Below, piece by piece: positions 17,822-27,127 of a stretch of DNA of 49,225 nt. Below the pieces are notes generated by a model. The model was not told the origin of the DNA. It ran no database searches and worked only from the letters and a program-made list of their open reading frames with translations. The first letter of the stretch is position 1, and each line of letters begins with the position of its first letter. Position numbers and translations under genes: made by a program. Origin of the DNA: Mucilaginibacter sp. (GTDB lineage Bacteria; Bacteroidota; Bacteroidia; Sphingobacteriales; Sphingobacteriaceae); contig JAQBOV010000031.1 of the NCBI GenBank assembly GCA_028287895.1, positions 1-49,225 on the forward strand. Reading direction: 5' to 3'.

Positions 17822-18142
17822 CTACTTTCTCGGGCGTTTCTTTTTCAAAATGCCGGAAGGCTTTTGTACTTTAACGTATTTCGGCACCGGGCTGGCCGGC
17901 TTATCTTCGGTAACCTTTACGGTAAGCATACGGTCACCCATCGGGCTATTATTCAAGGCCTCAACGGATCTGTTTACTTCTTCGGGATCGGCCATTTCTA
18001 AAAAAGCGTATCCCTTACAAATGCCGGTCTTTTTATCGCGAACGATCTTGATAGTGCTGACATGGCCATACGGGCCAAATAATTGCACAAGTTCAATTTC
18101 AGTAATATCCAAAGGAAAGCCACTGACGAATAATTTGAACAT
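17822..18142 (-). CDS. RRM-type RNA-binding protein
   Basis: A 106-residue protein with a single RNA-recognition motif. RNP2 is LFVSGF (residues 4-9) and RNP1 is KGYAFLEM (43-50), with the aromatic residues needed to stack on RNA. A basic C-terminal tail (KVQKPSGILKKKRPRK) should add non-specific RNA affinity. Small RRM proteins of this kind occur in several copies in Bacteroidota and cyanobacteria; RNA-chaperone-like or regulatory roles are known or suspected. Monocistronic on the minus strand. Confidence 0.93.
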   Translation of the reverse strand: MFKLFVSGFPLDITEIELVQLFGPYGHVSTIKIVRDKKTGICKGYAFLEMADPEEVNRSVEALNNSPMGDRMLTVKVTEDKPASPVPKYVKVQKPSGILKKKRPRK

Positions 18143-18261
18143 ATTAATTAAGGGCTATTTACTATTTAATTACACTATAACAATTGAGCGTATAGTGTTC
18201 AGCAAATATAAGCCCAAATTATTGAATTTGGTTGCGTTTTTTAACAAACCGCCTGCCACCA

Positions 18262-18960
18262 TTATTTGCTTTGCTCGCTTTCGTTTTTTTGCAGAACATA
18301 GAAATACACTTCCTTCCTGGTAGTAAACCCTAAATGCTCATACACTTCTATGGCCCGCTTATTATCATACCTGACATGCAAAAATGGTATGCCTGATGCT
18401 GCTTTGATCCGGTGTAATTGCTGAAGCAACAACTGACTGGCATACCCCTGGCCCGTATGATCCGGGTGTGTGCAAACGGCGCTGACCTCCGCATACTCAA
18501 AAACATGTAGGCGCTGACCTGTCATAGCAACCAATTTATCCCCTTCGAAAATACCATGATAATGCCCGAAATCGATTGTCCTTGTAGCAAAAGGCCCCGG
18601 GTTGGTTAATTTGGTCAGAGCCAGCATCTGGGGGATATGTTGATCTGTTAAAGGGATTATTTCCTGCCGCACTTCCGCTAATTCTGCCTCAGTTTGATAG
18701 ACCATTTGTAAACCCCTTATGAATTGCAACACGTTCCACAAACCCGGTATTTCCATCTCCACGGGTGTAATGAACAGTATGGGCACGTTATGCGGAATTA
18801 GCTGATAAAGTACGGAGAAATTATCAGGGGAATTTTCTTTAAGCCCTGCAAAAGGCGAAACTTCCTTGTCGAAGTACTTAACCTGTTCGTTACCGTTAGA
18901 AAGATGCTTGTTGCCCGAGATCAAAGCATTCCAGGCCGGGTTATCCAATACGTGTTTCAT
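18262..18960 (-). CDS. GNAT-family N-acetyltransferase
   Basis: The C-terminal half is a GNAT domain. Its acetyl-CoA binding motif A is CTHPDHTGQGYASQLL (about residues 170-185), and the final strands include FLHVRYDNKRAIEVYEHLGF. The N-terminal 110 residues form a second, degenerate region as in FR47-like members of the family. The substrate, a small molecule or a protein amine, is unknown. I place the start at ATG 18960; a TTG three codons earlier (18969) is possible. Protein length 232. Confidence 0.88.
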   Translation of the reverse strand: MKHVLDNPAWNALISGNKHLSNGNEQVKYFDKEVSPFAGLKENSPDNFSVLYQLIPHNVPILFITPVEMEIPGLWNVLQFIRGLQMVYQTEAELAEVRQEIIPLTDQHIPQMLALTKLTNPGPFATRTIDFGHYHGIFEGDKLVAMTGQRLHVFEYAEVSAVCTHPDHTGQGYASQLLLQQLHRIKAASGIPFLHVRYDNKRAIEVYEHLGFTTRKEVYFYVLQKNESEQSK

Positions 18961-19291
18961 CCACCGCAAACCTATAAAAAAGCTTTGAATTTGTCCGGCT
19001 CCTAGCCTGGTCTGAATTTAAGGTCGTGCTGATTATTGCCTCATTAAGGCTAATTATTTTCCACTAACGTAACCCCAAACTGACAACTTTCGTACAACTT
19101 GTTACATCAAAAACATAAAAATATGTTGTTAAGAATAAAGGAAGGGGAAGATGCCGCAGATCAGAGTAACAAAATGACAGTAGTTGATACTTTTCTGATA
19201 TTGGCTATATATGGCATCAGTTTAAGCCTGTTTGTGATAGCATGTGTAGCGGTTTGCAGAATGTTTTAGGATTTCATACGGTGTATGCCAA
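18961..19291. other. Gap containing a small membrane-peptide ORF
   Basis: This gap of about 330 bases between minus-strand genes carries one plausible small gene on the plus strand (19123-19269). The rest is AT-rich with no clear signals. Confidence 0.45.
19123..19269 (+). CDS. Small single-pass membrane peptide
   Basis: ATG at 19123, after an A-rich stretch typical of Bacteroidota start sites, opens 48 codons to TAG at 19267-19269. A charged N-terminus (MLLRIKEGEDAADQSNK) is followed by a strong transmembrane helix (VVDTFLILAIYGISLSLFVI and on to ACVAV) and a short CRMF tail. The clean segregation of charge and hydrophobicity supports a real small membrane protein. Its 3' end is 22 bases from the convergent metallophosphatase remnant. 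No family known. Confidence 0.45.
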   Translation: MLLRIKEGEDAADQSNKMTVVDTFLILAIYGISLSLFVIACVAVCRMF

Positions 19292-19582
19292 TCAATAATT
19301 AATGTAATTTTCTTCAAAAGTACCATCGGCGTACAGGTCGATCAGTCCGTATCCGGGTGCTGTTTCTCTTTTATTACCCTCCCACCAGGCACCACTTACG
19401 GCGCCGCCGCAGATATAAGTAAGCTTGTTATACACCACCTTATCCCATAAATGGATATGCCCGCTTAGACAAAGCCTGACATTGGAATGCCGGTTAAAAA
19501 GACTGATTATACCGCCGATATTTCTGATCGCTGCTCTTCTTTGCATTGTACCATGTTTGCTTGTGCTTTTATAGCGATGCAA
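19292..19582 (-). pseudogene. Remnant of a calcineurin-like metallophosphoesterase
   Basis: The 96-residue frame matches only the C-terminal part of a metallophosphatase. The motif LCLSGHIHLWDK carries the last metal-binding GHxH, and it is followed by TYICGGAVSGAWWEG and GYGLIDLYADGTF. The N-terminal metal-binding motifs (DxH, GDxxD, GNHE) are absent, and no frame upstream supplies them: the preceding 100 bases hold no related sequence. A peptide of this kind cannot be an active enzyme. The frame opens at TTG 19582, and the first ATG would be 12 codons later. I consider it a decayed gene fragment. Confidence 0.75.
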
Positions 19583-19719
19583 AGTTATTGCAAACCCGCC
19601 ACCGCGGGCCCTTAAATTAATAATTTAATGTTCAGGAAATATTAAATATATGATTTGAAAGGGAACTGGGACGGAACATCCGAATAGCGGTGAAAATTTA
19701 CAACAATACCTTTAAAAAA

Positions 19720-19917
19720 ATGTTGTTTACCTATATCCATATCCCTGTGAAGACCATTAGACGCTTTGCCCTGCTTTTTGTAATATTAGCCGGCTTGAAT
19801 TCCTGTGTTGCCAGCCGGGGCGAGTGGGTATCGCATCATTATGAAAATGGCACTTCCAATAGAAATTGGGAACATACAGGATATGAATCAGTTCATTCCC
19901 GTCCTCCTATTGATTAA
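19720..19917 (+). CDS. Small predicted lipoprotein
   Basis: I chose ATG 19720, preceded by an A-rich run, though the frame is open from GTG 19690. The N-terminus has two Arg residues, a hydrophobic core (FALLFVILAGL) and a lipobox-like LNSC, giving a mature lipoprotein of only about 37 residues (CVASRGEWVSHHYENGTSN and on). No family is recognised. The mature part is polar and His-, Asn- and Glu-containing, without repeats. A convergent DoxX gene lies downstream. Confidence 0.5.
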   Translation: MLFTYIHIPVKTIRRFALLFVILAGLNSCVASRGEWVSHHYENGTSNRNWEHTGYESVHSRPPID

Positions 19918-19977
19918 AATTGTAAATTTTAATCAGCGGCAAACAAGCATGAATTCCAGGATTTGGAAAAGCATTTT

Positions 19978-20424
19978 TTACCTGAAAAGCCAGATGTCAA
20001 TTGACATAGCACCGCTTCCTTTTAAAATAATTACCAGCAGTATCGAAAGAAGCATTATGAAATATTCAATCCCTTCTCCCTTGTTTTTTCCAAGCCAGTT
20101 CATGGTCCAGCCATCTGGTGCATGAATAATCAGAGCACCTGCAAAGATGATGAAATTTCCACCGGCGGCAATCCTCCCAAAACATCCAAATATTAAGGCA
20201 ACCGAACCAAAAGACTGCCCTATTATAATCAGCCAGGCAATCCATACAGGGATTTTTTTTGCCCTTAACTGTTCAAGGGATCCTTTAATTCCTATTCCGC
20301 CGCCCCGATTATCAAACCATCCGAAGAGTTTCTGCATTCCATATGGGAAAATAATTATACCGGCAATAATTCTCAGAAAAAGGCAGACATAGTCATTGTT
20401 TGTTTGAAGAAGGCTTTTGATCAT
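19978..20424 (-). CDS. DoxX-family membrane protein
   Basis: A 148-residue protein with four hydrophobic helices: LFLRIIAGIIIFPYGMQKLF, IAWLIIIGQSFGSVALIFG, FIIFAGALIIHA and FIMLLSILLVIILKGSGAMS. The pattern GMQKLFGWF near the start is typical of DoxX proteins. Family members are linked to thiosulfate:quinone oxidoreductase subunits and to redox or oxidative-stress systems, but most Bacteroidota members have no assigned role. Monocistronic. A second DoxX protein is encoded at 38792-39232. Confidence 0.88.
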   Translation of the reverse strand: MIKSLLQTNNDYVCLFLRIIAGIIIFPYGMQKLFGWFDNRGGGIGIKGSLEQLRAKKIPVWIAWLIIIGQSFGSVALIFGCFGRIAAGGNFIIFAGALIIHAPDGWTMNWLGKNKGEGIEYFIMLLSILLVIILKGSGAMSIDIWLFR

Positions 20425-20628
20425 ACCAACGTTGGTTTTATCTTTTTAAAGTTGAATCTACGGAAACCTCAGCACTACGGTAAATTTTATGAATAATGCA
20501 GAAGAAAAAGGCGCGCGTTGAAACCTGGCATAACAGTTGTTGAATGCAATCGCACATCAGCGCGTATTACCCGTCGATGCATGCCGGCAAACGACCGCTA
20601 AAACGCACAAGTAAGGCTTCATTAAAAC

Positions 20629-20651
20629 AAAAAACCCGGCTTGCGGCCGGG
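20629..20651 (-). terminator. Rho-independent terminator after the HtrA protease gene
   Basis: On the minus strand, CCCGGC and GCCGGG (20635-20651) form a hairpin with a CGCAA loop, followed by six T residues. It is 28 bases past the stop codon of the protease gene. Confidence 0.9.
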
Positions 20652-20679
20652 CTCCTGGTTTTTATTAATAACAATTGTA

Positions 20680-22227
20680 TTATTCTGCACCTTGCTGGAA
20701 CACATTGTTAAAGGCTGTTCCGTCCGGGTAATAGCCGGTAATGATCAAGTTGCCGTTCTTCATACTGGTTATAGCCTTACTGATATCATCAGCGTTGTTA
20801 ACCGGTTGTTTGTTGATGCCGGTGATAATGGAACCTACCGGGATCTGGGTATCGTCAAACAATAATCCGGGACGAACCTGGGTTACGATTACCCCCGAGC
20901 GCACATGGAATTTGGCTTTTTGCTCGGCACTAAGCGGTTTAAAGCTTGCACCCATTTTATTATATAGTTCCTCAGCCGATTTTGAAACTGCTACCGTGCG
21001 GTTAAGGTTGCCGGCATCAGCCTTCAGCATAACGCTTACGTTCTTCTCATCATTGCCGCGCAAAATAGTCACGTTGATCTTGTCGCCGGGCTGCAAACGG
21101 GCCACCGGCTCCTGAAGGTCTGATGATTCATAAACTGTTTTGCCATCTACCTTGGTGATGACGTCACCGTGCTGCAAACCTGCCTGGGCAGCGCCGCTGC
21201 CCGGGGCCACGTCATCAACATATAAACCTATGGTCCGGTCGATATGCAGCTGATCAGCCGCATCCTGGTCAAGTTCCTTAAAGCTTACGCCAAGGTAACC
21301 ACGTTTTACTGAACCGAATTTCTGGATATCATTCAGCACTTTTTTAGCCAGGTTGATCGGGATGGCAAAACCATAACCTTCATATGAACCGGTCTGCGAA
21401 GCGATAGCAGAGTTAATGCCGATCAGTTCGCCTTTGGTGTTAACCAGGGCACCGCCGCTGTTACCGGGGTTAATGGCCGCATCGGTTTGTATGAATGATT
21501 CGATGCCGGTATTTAATTGTCTGGCACCCTGGCGCTGTACACGCATATGGCCGAAAGGAGTTTCCTGCTCCTGCTCCTGGCTGCCGATAAGACCTAAACC
21601 ACGACCCTTGGCGCTGACAATGCCTGCGGTGACAGTTGATGTCAGTTTAAAAGGATTGCCAACAGCCAGTACCCATTCGCCCACTTTAACGGCATCAGAG
21701 TTGCCCAATTTTACAATTGGCAAATTACCGGCGCTGATCTTGATTAGGGCAAGGTCGGTATTGGGGTCAGTACCGATCACCTTGGCAACAAAGTGGCGAT
21801 GGTCGTTAGTCGTAATTTCAATTTTATCGGCCTTTTCGACTACGTGGTTATTAGTTACGATATAACCGTCAGGAGAAATAATTACCCCTGAACCCGAAGC
21901 CATTTGAGGCCCCTGCGGCGCCATACGTCCACCGAACATATCGCCGAACAATTGCTGCATCTGGTCCTGTCCGCTGTTTGTCTGGGCGGCATAAGTGGTA
22001 CGGATATACACAACCGCCGGTGTTACTTCGGCCGCGGCCTGGGTAAAATCCAGCTCGCCGGCTGATGATAAATTGGATGATGGTAAAGGGTTGTTGGTAA
22101 AGTAGACTTTCTGTTTTTCCTCAAAACTCCTGTTGTCGGCATACTTATTCTCAATTACTTTGTATGCGCCTAATGCCAGAGCACCGCCTAAAAATGCGGT
22201 AAGGATTGTTAAACTAAATTTTTTCAT
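20680..22227 (-). CDS. Do/DegQ (HtrA)-family periplasmic serine protease
   Basis: A periplasmic quality-control protease and chaperone that degrades misfolded envelope proteins. It has an N-terminal signal or anchor helix (residues 4-22) and a trypsin-like domain with the full catalytic triad: His128 (TNNHVVEK), Asp158 (NTDLALIKI) and Ser257 (NPGNSGGALV). Two PDZ domains follow, at about 310-400 and 420-510. A Gln-rich loop near 217-235 corresponds to the LA-loop region. Length 515 is normal. It is divergent from dapF, with 285 AT-rich bases between the two starts. In Bacteroidota these genes are often stress-responsive; no specific control site was found here. Confidence 0.95.
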   Translation of the reverse strand: MKKFSLTILTAFLGGALALGAYKVIENKYADNRSFEEKQKVYFTNNPLPSSNLSSAGELDFTQAAAEVTPAVVYIRTTYAAQTNSGQDQMQQLFGDMFGGRMAPQGPQMASGSGVIISPDGYIVTNNHVVEKADKIEITTNDHRHFVAKVIGTDPNTDLALIKISAGNLPIVKLGNSDAVKVGEWVLAVGNPFKLTSTVTAGIVSAKGRGLGLIGSQEQEQETPFGHMRVQRQGARQLNTGIESFIQTDAAINPGNSGGALVNTKGELIGINSAIASQTGSYEGYGFAIPINLAKKVLNDIQKFGSVKRGYLGVSFKELDQDAADQLHIDRTIGLYVDDVAPGSGAAQAGLQHGDVITKVDGKTVYESSDLQEPVARLQPGDKINVTILRGNDEKNVSVMLKADAGNLNRTVAVSKSAEELYNKMGASFKPLSAEQKAKFHVRSGVIVTQVRPGLLFDDTQIPVGSIITGINKQPVNNADDISKAITSMKNGNLIITGYYPDGTAFNNVFQQGAE

Positions 22228-22512
22228 TTTCTCTAATCTGTTTTAATGGTAATGAAACTGTCATGAATTGTCGTAAATCCGTTTATTAGCGGTAATTCAT
22301 AACGGTTTGATATTATTATTCACTTTTCTTTTACTATGTTTAATTTGTTGTTAATCAATAGTGTCAAATTTAATACCATATAGACGTAAAGTGCAATGAT
22401 AAGTTATGGCAATTTTTGTTAAAATTTGTTAAATTATAATTCAACACGGCTTAATTTTGTCAGTGCTTATTGTCCTGATATAAAATTACTTAAAAATTAA
22501 ATAAATAGGATA
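22228..22512. promoter_or_regulatory. Divergent promoter region between the HtrA protease gene and dapF
   Basis: This AT-rich region must serve both divergent genes. No perfect TTG-N19-TAnnTTTG match was found. An AGGA motif at 22507-22510 sits 2 bases before the TTG start of dapF and may help to select it. Confidence 0.35.
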
Positions 22513-23298
22513 TTGAAAATTAAATTTTATAAATACCAGGGTGCAGGCAACGATTTTATATTGATCGATAACCGAAAAGCGCTTGTAAATCACCATAATC
22601 CTGCGCTTATTGCCCGTTTTTGCGACCGCAGGTTTGGCATTGGCGGGGATGGTATGATGTTTTTACAGGACACGGAAGGATACGATTTTGAGATGGTCTA
22701 CTATAATGCCGATGGCCAGCCCAGCAGCATGTGCGGTAACGGGGGGCGTTGTATCGTTGCCTTTGCCAAATTTCTGGGGATAATAGATAAGGAGGCCGAT
22801 TTTTTGGCAGTCGATGGCCGCCATCATGCCAAAATTTCAGGAAAAGGTGACTGGGTGAGCCTGCAAATGATCGATGTAAAAGAAATTAACCGGGATGGTG
22901 ATGCCTACGTGCTTGATACCGGTTCGCCGCATTATATTAAACTGGTAAGCGGTTTGCAAAGTAAAGATGTATACCACGAGGGCTATGCGATCAGAAATAA
23001 TAATACTTACAAGGCAAAAGGCATCAATGTAAACTTTGTCGAGCCTTTGAACGGCGGCTACTTTGTGCGAACCTTTGAGCGCGGTGTTGAGGATGAGACT
23101 TATGCCTGTGGAACAGGGGTTACAGCAGTAGCGCTGGCCATGGCCAAACACAATAACCAAAACGGCAAATTGAATACGCCCATCAAGGTATTAGGCGGCG
23201 AGCTGAATATCCGCTTTGAGACCGATGGGACGAATTTCAGTCATATATTTTTAGAGGGGCCGGCCGTACAAGTATTTGCAGGTGAAGTAGATGTCTAA
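22513..23298 (+). CDS. dapF: Diaminopimelate epimerase
   Basis: It interconverts LL- and meso-diaminopimelate in the lysine and peptidoglycan pathway. The two catalytic cysteines are Cys74 in SSMCGNGGRC and Cys199 in TYACGTGVTAV. The N-terminus KIKFYKYQGAGNDFILIDNR is the standard start of the family. The start must be TTG at 22513: an in-frame TAA lies at 22498-22500 and there is no ATG between. Length 261 is typical. The macrodomain gene follows after 33 bases, so the two are probably cotranscribed. Confidence 0.97.
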   Translation: MKIKFYKYQGAGNDFILIDNRKALVNHHNPALIARFCDRRFGIGGDGMMFLQDTEGYDFEMVYYNADGQPSSMCGNGGRCIVAFAKFLGIIDKEADFLAVDGRHHAKISGKGDWVSLQMIDVKEINRDGDAYVLDTGSPHYIKLVSGLQSKDVYHEGYAIRNNNTYKAKGINVNFVEPLNGGYFVRTFERGVEDETYACGTGVTAVALAMAKHNNQNGKLNTPIKVLGGELNIRFETDGTNFSHIFLEGPAVQVFAGEVDV

Positions 23299-23331
23299 AA
23301 ACAAATCAATTTATTTGGAGTTTGTTAATTA

Positions 23332-23865
23332 ATGACCAATGGAAAAATAGAACTGATTAATGGGGATATCACCAGCATGCAGATTGATGCCATTGTTAAT
23401 GCTGCCAACAGTTCTTTATTAGGCGGCGGCGGTGTGGACGGAGCTATACATCGCGCAGGTGGGAGAGCTGTTTTGGAGGAGTGCCTCAAAATAAGGGAAA
23501 AACAGGGTGGATGCAAAGTTGGCGAAGCGGTAATTACTACAGCAGGCGATATGCCGGCGAAATATGTAATACATACTGTCGGCCCTGTTTGGAGTGAAAG
23601 CAAATCAGGCGCGCACGAATTACTGGCAAATGCCTATTACAACAGTCTTAAAATTGCGATTGAAAACAATATAAAAACGATTGCCTTTCCTAATATCAGC
23701 ACCGGCATTTATCATTTCCCAAAAGATAAAGCCGCTAAAATAGCCATCCGCTCGGTGAAGGATTTTTTGTCAGCGCATAAAGAAATAGAAAAGGTGGTAT
23801 TCGTTTGCTTTGACCAGGAGAATTATGACATTTATAAAAAAGAGTTGGCGCTAAAGATCGCTTAA
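23332..23865 (+). CDS. Macrodomain protein, O-acetyl-ADP-ribose deacetylase type
   Basis: A single macrodomain of 177 residues. The ADP-ribose-binding motifs are [20 protein letters not shown] (with the catalytic Asn and Asp region) and the second loop [10 protein letters not shown]. This matches the MacroD/YmdB group, which removes the acetyl group from O-acetyl-ADP-ribose or ADP-ribose from acidic residues. It follows dapF by 33 bases on the same strand. No ADP-ribosyltransferase partner is visible nearby. Confidence 0.93.
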   Translation: MTNGKIELINGDITSMQIDAIVNAANSSLLGGGGVDGAIHRAGGRAVLEECLKIREKQGGCKVGEAVITTAGDMPAKYVIHTVGPVWSESKSGAHELLANAYYNSLKIAIENNIKTIAFPNISTGIYHFPKDKAAKIAIRSVKDFLSAHKEIEKVVFVCFDQENYDIYKKELALKIA

Positions 23866-24057
23866 CAACCTGAGGGTTCATCGATAGTTTTTTTAACGCT
23901 GGGATGCACTGCATCCATTCAAAACCGATCGGCTATTGAACCGTTGAACGAACATGTTACAATTATTTAACGCCAAACGCTTTTAATTATATTAAATTCT
24001 GACTAGGTTTGAATTTTTTTGTTGACGTAGCTTCTCTAAATTTTTTACTTATAGCGA

Positions 24058-26952
24058 ATGTTACGCGTCGATAGTTCCAAACCATGCCAGATCATTTATG
24101 CCGTTTGCCGGCATGAGTATCTTTCGTATGTAATTGAACCACACATTGTTCAGCTCAACCCCAACGGTGAATTTTCATTAACCTACCAACGTCTTTTTTC
24201 AAACACGGCTAAGGAATTCAGCCAGTATCTGGATGAAACCGATTTTAAGCTGGTCAAGTTACTCGATGAGATAGAGCAGGGCAATCTCATTAAAAAGTAC
24301 TACAAAAAGCCCATTCGTCCCTTTGAGTTTTTTAGTAAGATATTTAACGAACAGCTTTTTGATACCATTCGCCCAAAAATAGAAAAGCGCATGGCCGAGG
24401 CCCTGACCCTTTTGCCCACCAGGCAAATTTACGTCATGAGCAAGGAGGGCTATCCTGCCGAGCGCAGGCTGCAAATCGCTGCTGAAGCGGCATCGGTGCT
24501 GTTCCATTTCAGGCGTGACGATACAGAGATCAGGTATTTCCCGACGATCAAATATCAGGGCATGCGCATCGAATTTATGTTCAAAAATGCCGAGATCATT
24601 TGTAATCACCCGGCATGGATGCTGATGGACGATACACTTTACTATTTTGATAAGGAGATAGAAGGGAAAAAATTGTTCCCATTTCTGAACAAACGGTACA
24701 TCGCCATCCCCCGGTCGTCAGAACAGTCCTATTTTGAGAAGTTTGTCACACCGCTGATAGAAAAGCATAACGTATATGCTGAGGGTTTTACCATCAATAC
24801 AGAAAAGCACGAAGCGGCGCCTGTTTTAAAACCCATTTATGTAGAGGGCGGAACATCGCAGCTGCAGCTCTATTTTAAATATGCGGGTTATATTTTTCCT
24901 TATGGCGATGGAAGGCAGGTTTCGGTAAGGATGGAACGCAATGGCGATGACTACCTGTTCCACCGCATCAAACGCTCAGTTATCTGGGAAAAGAATAAAC
25001 TAACCTTTTTGGAAGGTTTGGGTCTGCAAACCGTATCCACTCTTTTCCAAAACCTGGAAGTTGCAGCAGGCGATGAAGGCGCGGATCGCTCTTTTTCGGT
25101 ATTTGAATGGCTTAACCAGCATCACGATGAGCTGCTTGCAGAGGGTTTTGAGATCGAACAACCCGAAGGGCAAAAACGCTATTTGTTCGGCAACAGCAAG
25201 ATAGACCTGGAGGTGACCGAAAACAACGATTGGTTTGACATTTATGCGGTGGTATATTTCGGTTCCTATAAGATACCCTTCATCCAGTTAAGAAATCACA
25301 TCCTTAATCATAAAAAGGAATTTACCCTGCCCAATGGCGAAATAGCCGTCATTCCCGAAAAGTGGTTCTCGCAATATGGCAACCTGCTGCATTTTTCGGA
25401 AGGCAGCCAGGGGCTTAAATTGCGCCGTCATCATATCGGCCTGGTAAATGAGCTGGCCGAAGGGGAGCTGGCCGGTGTTACCATGAGCCGTAAACTGCAA
25501 AAGTTGAGCGATTACCAGCAAATGGGCGATATCGCACTGCCGCGTAGTTTTGAGGGCAGCTTAAGGCCTTATCAAAAAGCGGGCTTTAATTGGTTTCACT
25601 TTTTACAGCATTACCATTTTGGCGGATGCCTTGCCGATGATATGGGCTTGGGCAAAACCATACAAACCCTCGCTTTGCTTCAAAAGCATAAAGAGGAAAC
25701 CGAAGATGCCGGCAGCAAAAGCACTTCGCTGATCATCATGCCTACCTCGCTGATCTATAACTGGCTAAACGAGGCTGAAAAGTTTACGCCCAAACTGCGA
25801 ATGATGGTGCATACCGGTACGCTGCGTTATAAATCGCCCGAGGTATTTACCAATTACGATGTGGTGATCACTACCTATGGCATCACCAGGATAGATATAG
25901 AGTTCTTAAAAACCTATTTCTTTGACTATATTATACTGGACGAAAGCCAGAATATCAAAAACCCTTCATCAAAATCCTACCAATCGGTTAAGGAATTGAA
26001 GTCGCGCTTTAAGCTGATATTAAGTGGCACGCCGGTTGAAAATTCGGTGAATGACCTGTGGACGCAGATGTCATTCATCAACCCGGGTCTGCTGGGCAGT
26101 CAGCAATTTTTCCAGAATGAGTTTGTCACCCCGATCGAAAAGAAAAAGGACGAAGACAAGGCCCGCAAGCTGCAGGCACTGATCAAGCCTTTTGTTTTAC
26201 GGCGTACCAAGGAACAGGTTGCAACCGAACTGCCTCCTAAAACAGAGACCCTGTTTTATTGTAAAATGAGCGATGAGCAGGCAAGTGTGTATGAAAAAGT
26301 GAAGTCGGAATACCGCAATGAACTGATGAAAAGCCTGGAGGATGGCACCTTTGCCAAAACACAGATACAGGTTCTGCAGGGACTGATCAAATTGCGACAA
26401 ATTGCCAATCACCCATCGATGATAGATGGAGAATATGAAGGCGATTCGGGTAAGTTCGAGGATGTCGTGCATACGCTTTCCAACGTGCTCGATGGCGGGC
26501 ATAAAGTATTGGTGTTCTCCCAGTTTGTCAAGCAGCTGACCATTTACCGCAATCATTTTGAGCGCAAGGGCATACCTTATGTTTATCTGGATGGCAGCAC
26601 GCAAAACCGCGGCGATGTGGTAAAGCAGTTCCAGGAAGATGAAAAAACAAGAGTGTTCCTGATTTCGATAAAAGCCGGAGGTGTGGGCCTTAACCTTACC
26701 GAGGCGGATTATGTGTTCATTCTCGACCCCTGGTGGAACCCCGCTGTTGAGCAGCAGGCCATTGACCGTACACACCGTATAGGGCAAACCAAAAATGTGT
26801 TCATCTATAAATTTATCACTAAAGATTCCGTTGAAGAAAAAATACTCGCTCTGCAGCACCGAAAACTAAAAGTAGCCCGTTCGCTGATCACTACCGAGGA
26901 AAGCTTTATCAAGTCACTGTCAGCTGATGACATTAAGGAAATTTTGGGTTAA
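24058..26952 (+). CDS. SNF2-family DEAD/DEAH-like helicase
   Basis: A 964-residue bacterial SNF2 ATPase that moves along DNA or remodels protein-DNA complexes. The N-terminal 480 residues form the bacterial SNF2-associated region. The ATPase follows: motif I LADDMGLGKTIQT (about 524), motif II ILDESQ (about 627; DESQ in place of DEAH), motif III LSGTPVENSVNDLW, motif IV region VLVFSQFVKQL, motif V AGGVGLNLTEADYVF and motif VI QQAIDRTHRIGQT. The motifs are complete, so it should be active. No SWIM zinc finger is seen. It is similar to RapA/HepA-like proteins, and the client complex is unknown. Possibly monocistronic. Confidence 0.95.
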   Translation: MLRVDSSKPCQIIYAVCRHEYLSYVIEPHIVQLNPNGEFSLTYQRLFSNTAKEFSQYLDETDFKLVKLLDEIEQGNLIKKYYKKPIRPFEFFSKIFNEQLFDTIRPKIEKRMAEALTLLPTRQIYVMSKEGYPAERRLQIAAEAASVLFHFRRDDTEIRYFPTIKYQGMRIEFMFKNAEIICNHPAWMLMDDTLYYFDKEIEGKKLFPFLNKRYIAIPRSSEQSYFEKFVTPLIEKHNVYAEGFTINTEKHEAAPVLKPIYVEGGTSQLQLYFKYAGYIFPYGDGRQVSVRMERNGDDYLFHRIKRSVIWEKNKLTFLEGLGLQTVSTLFQNLEVAAGDEGADRSFSVFEWLNQHHDELLAEGFEIEQPEGQKRYLFGNSKIDLEVTENNDWFDIYAVVYFGSYKIPFIQLRNHILNHKKEFTLPNGEIAVIPEKWFSQYGNLLHFSEGSQGLKLRRHHIGLVNELAEGELAGVTMSRKLQKLSDYQQMGDIALPRSFEGSLRPYQKAGFNWFHFLQHYHFGGCLADDMGLGKTIQTLALLQKHKEETEDAGSKSTSLIIMPTSLIYNWLNEAEKFTPKLRMMVHTGTLRYKSPEVFTNYDVVITTYGITRIDIEFLKTYFFDYIILDESQNIKNPSSKSYQSVKELKSRFKLILSGTPVENSVNDLWTQMSFINPGLLGSQQFFQNEFVTPIEKKKDEDKARKLQALIKPFVLRRTKEQVATELPPKTETLFYCKMSDEQASVYEKVKSEYRNELMKSLEDGTFAKTQIQVLQGLIKLRQIANHPSMIDGEYEGDSGKFEDVVHTLSNVLDGGHKVLVFSQFVKQLTIYRNHFERKGIPYVYLDGSTQNRGDVVKQFQEDEKTRVFLISIKAGGVGLNLTEADYVFILDPWWNPAVEQQAIDRTHRIGQTKNVFIYKFITKDSVEEKILALQHRKLKVARSLITTEESFIKSLSADDIKEILG

Positions 26953-26968
26953 TTCCGGAAGCCGGAAT
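26952..26968 (+). repeat. Short perfect hairpin after the SNF2 gene
   Basis: ATTCCGG, loop AAG, CCGGAAT, starting at the last base of the stop codon. There is no T tract, so it may protect the 3' end or assist termination rather than act as a classic terminator. Confidence 0.5.
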
Positions 26969-27127
26969 ATTGACTTTGAAATGATTTATTCGGTGATTCT
27001 GGTTTTCAGCCGGATAGCGAAAATCTTCCGTACCGGGCAACGTTTATCCTATGCTTTGCCGTATTGGGCATAAACTTTAAACAAATTCTCTATATTATTG
27101 TATAACCAATACTCAAAATTCATAATC

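Noticed and set aside
26197..26859. 220-residue frame antisense to the SNF2 gene
   Set aside because: The opposite strand codes for conserved helicase motifs over the whole length; no motif in the antisense product.
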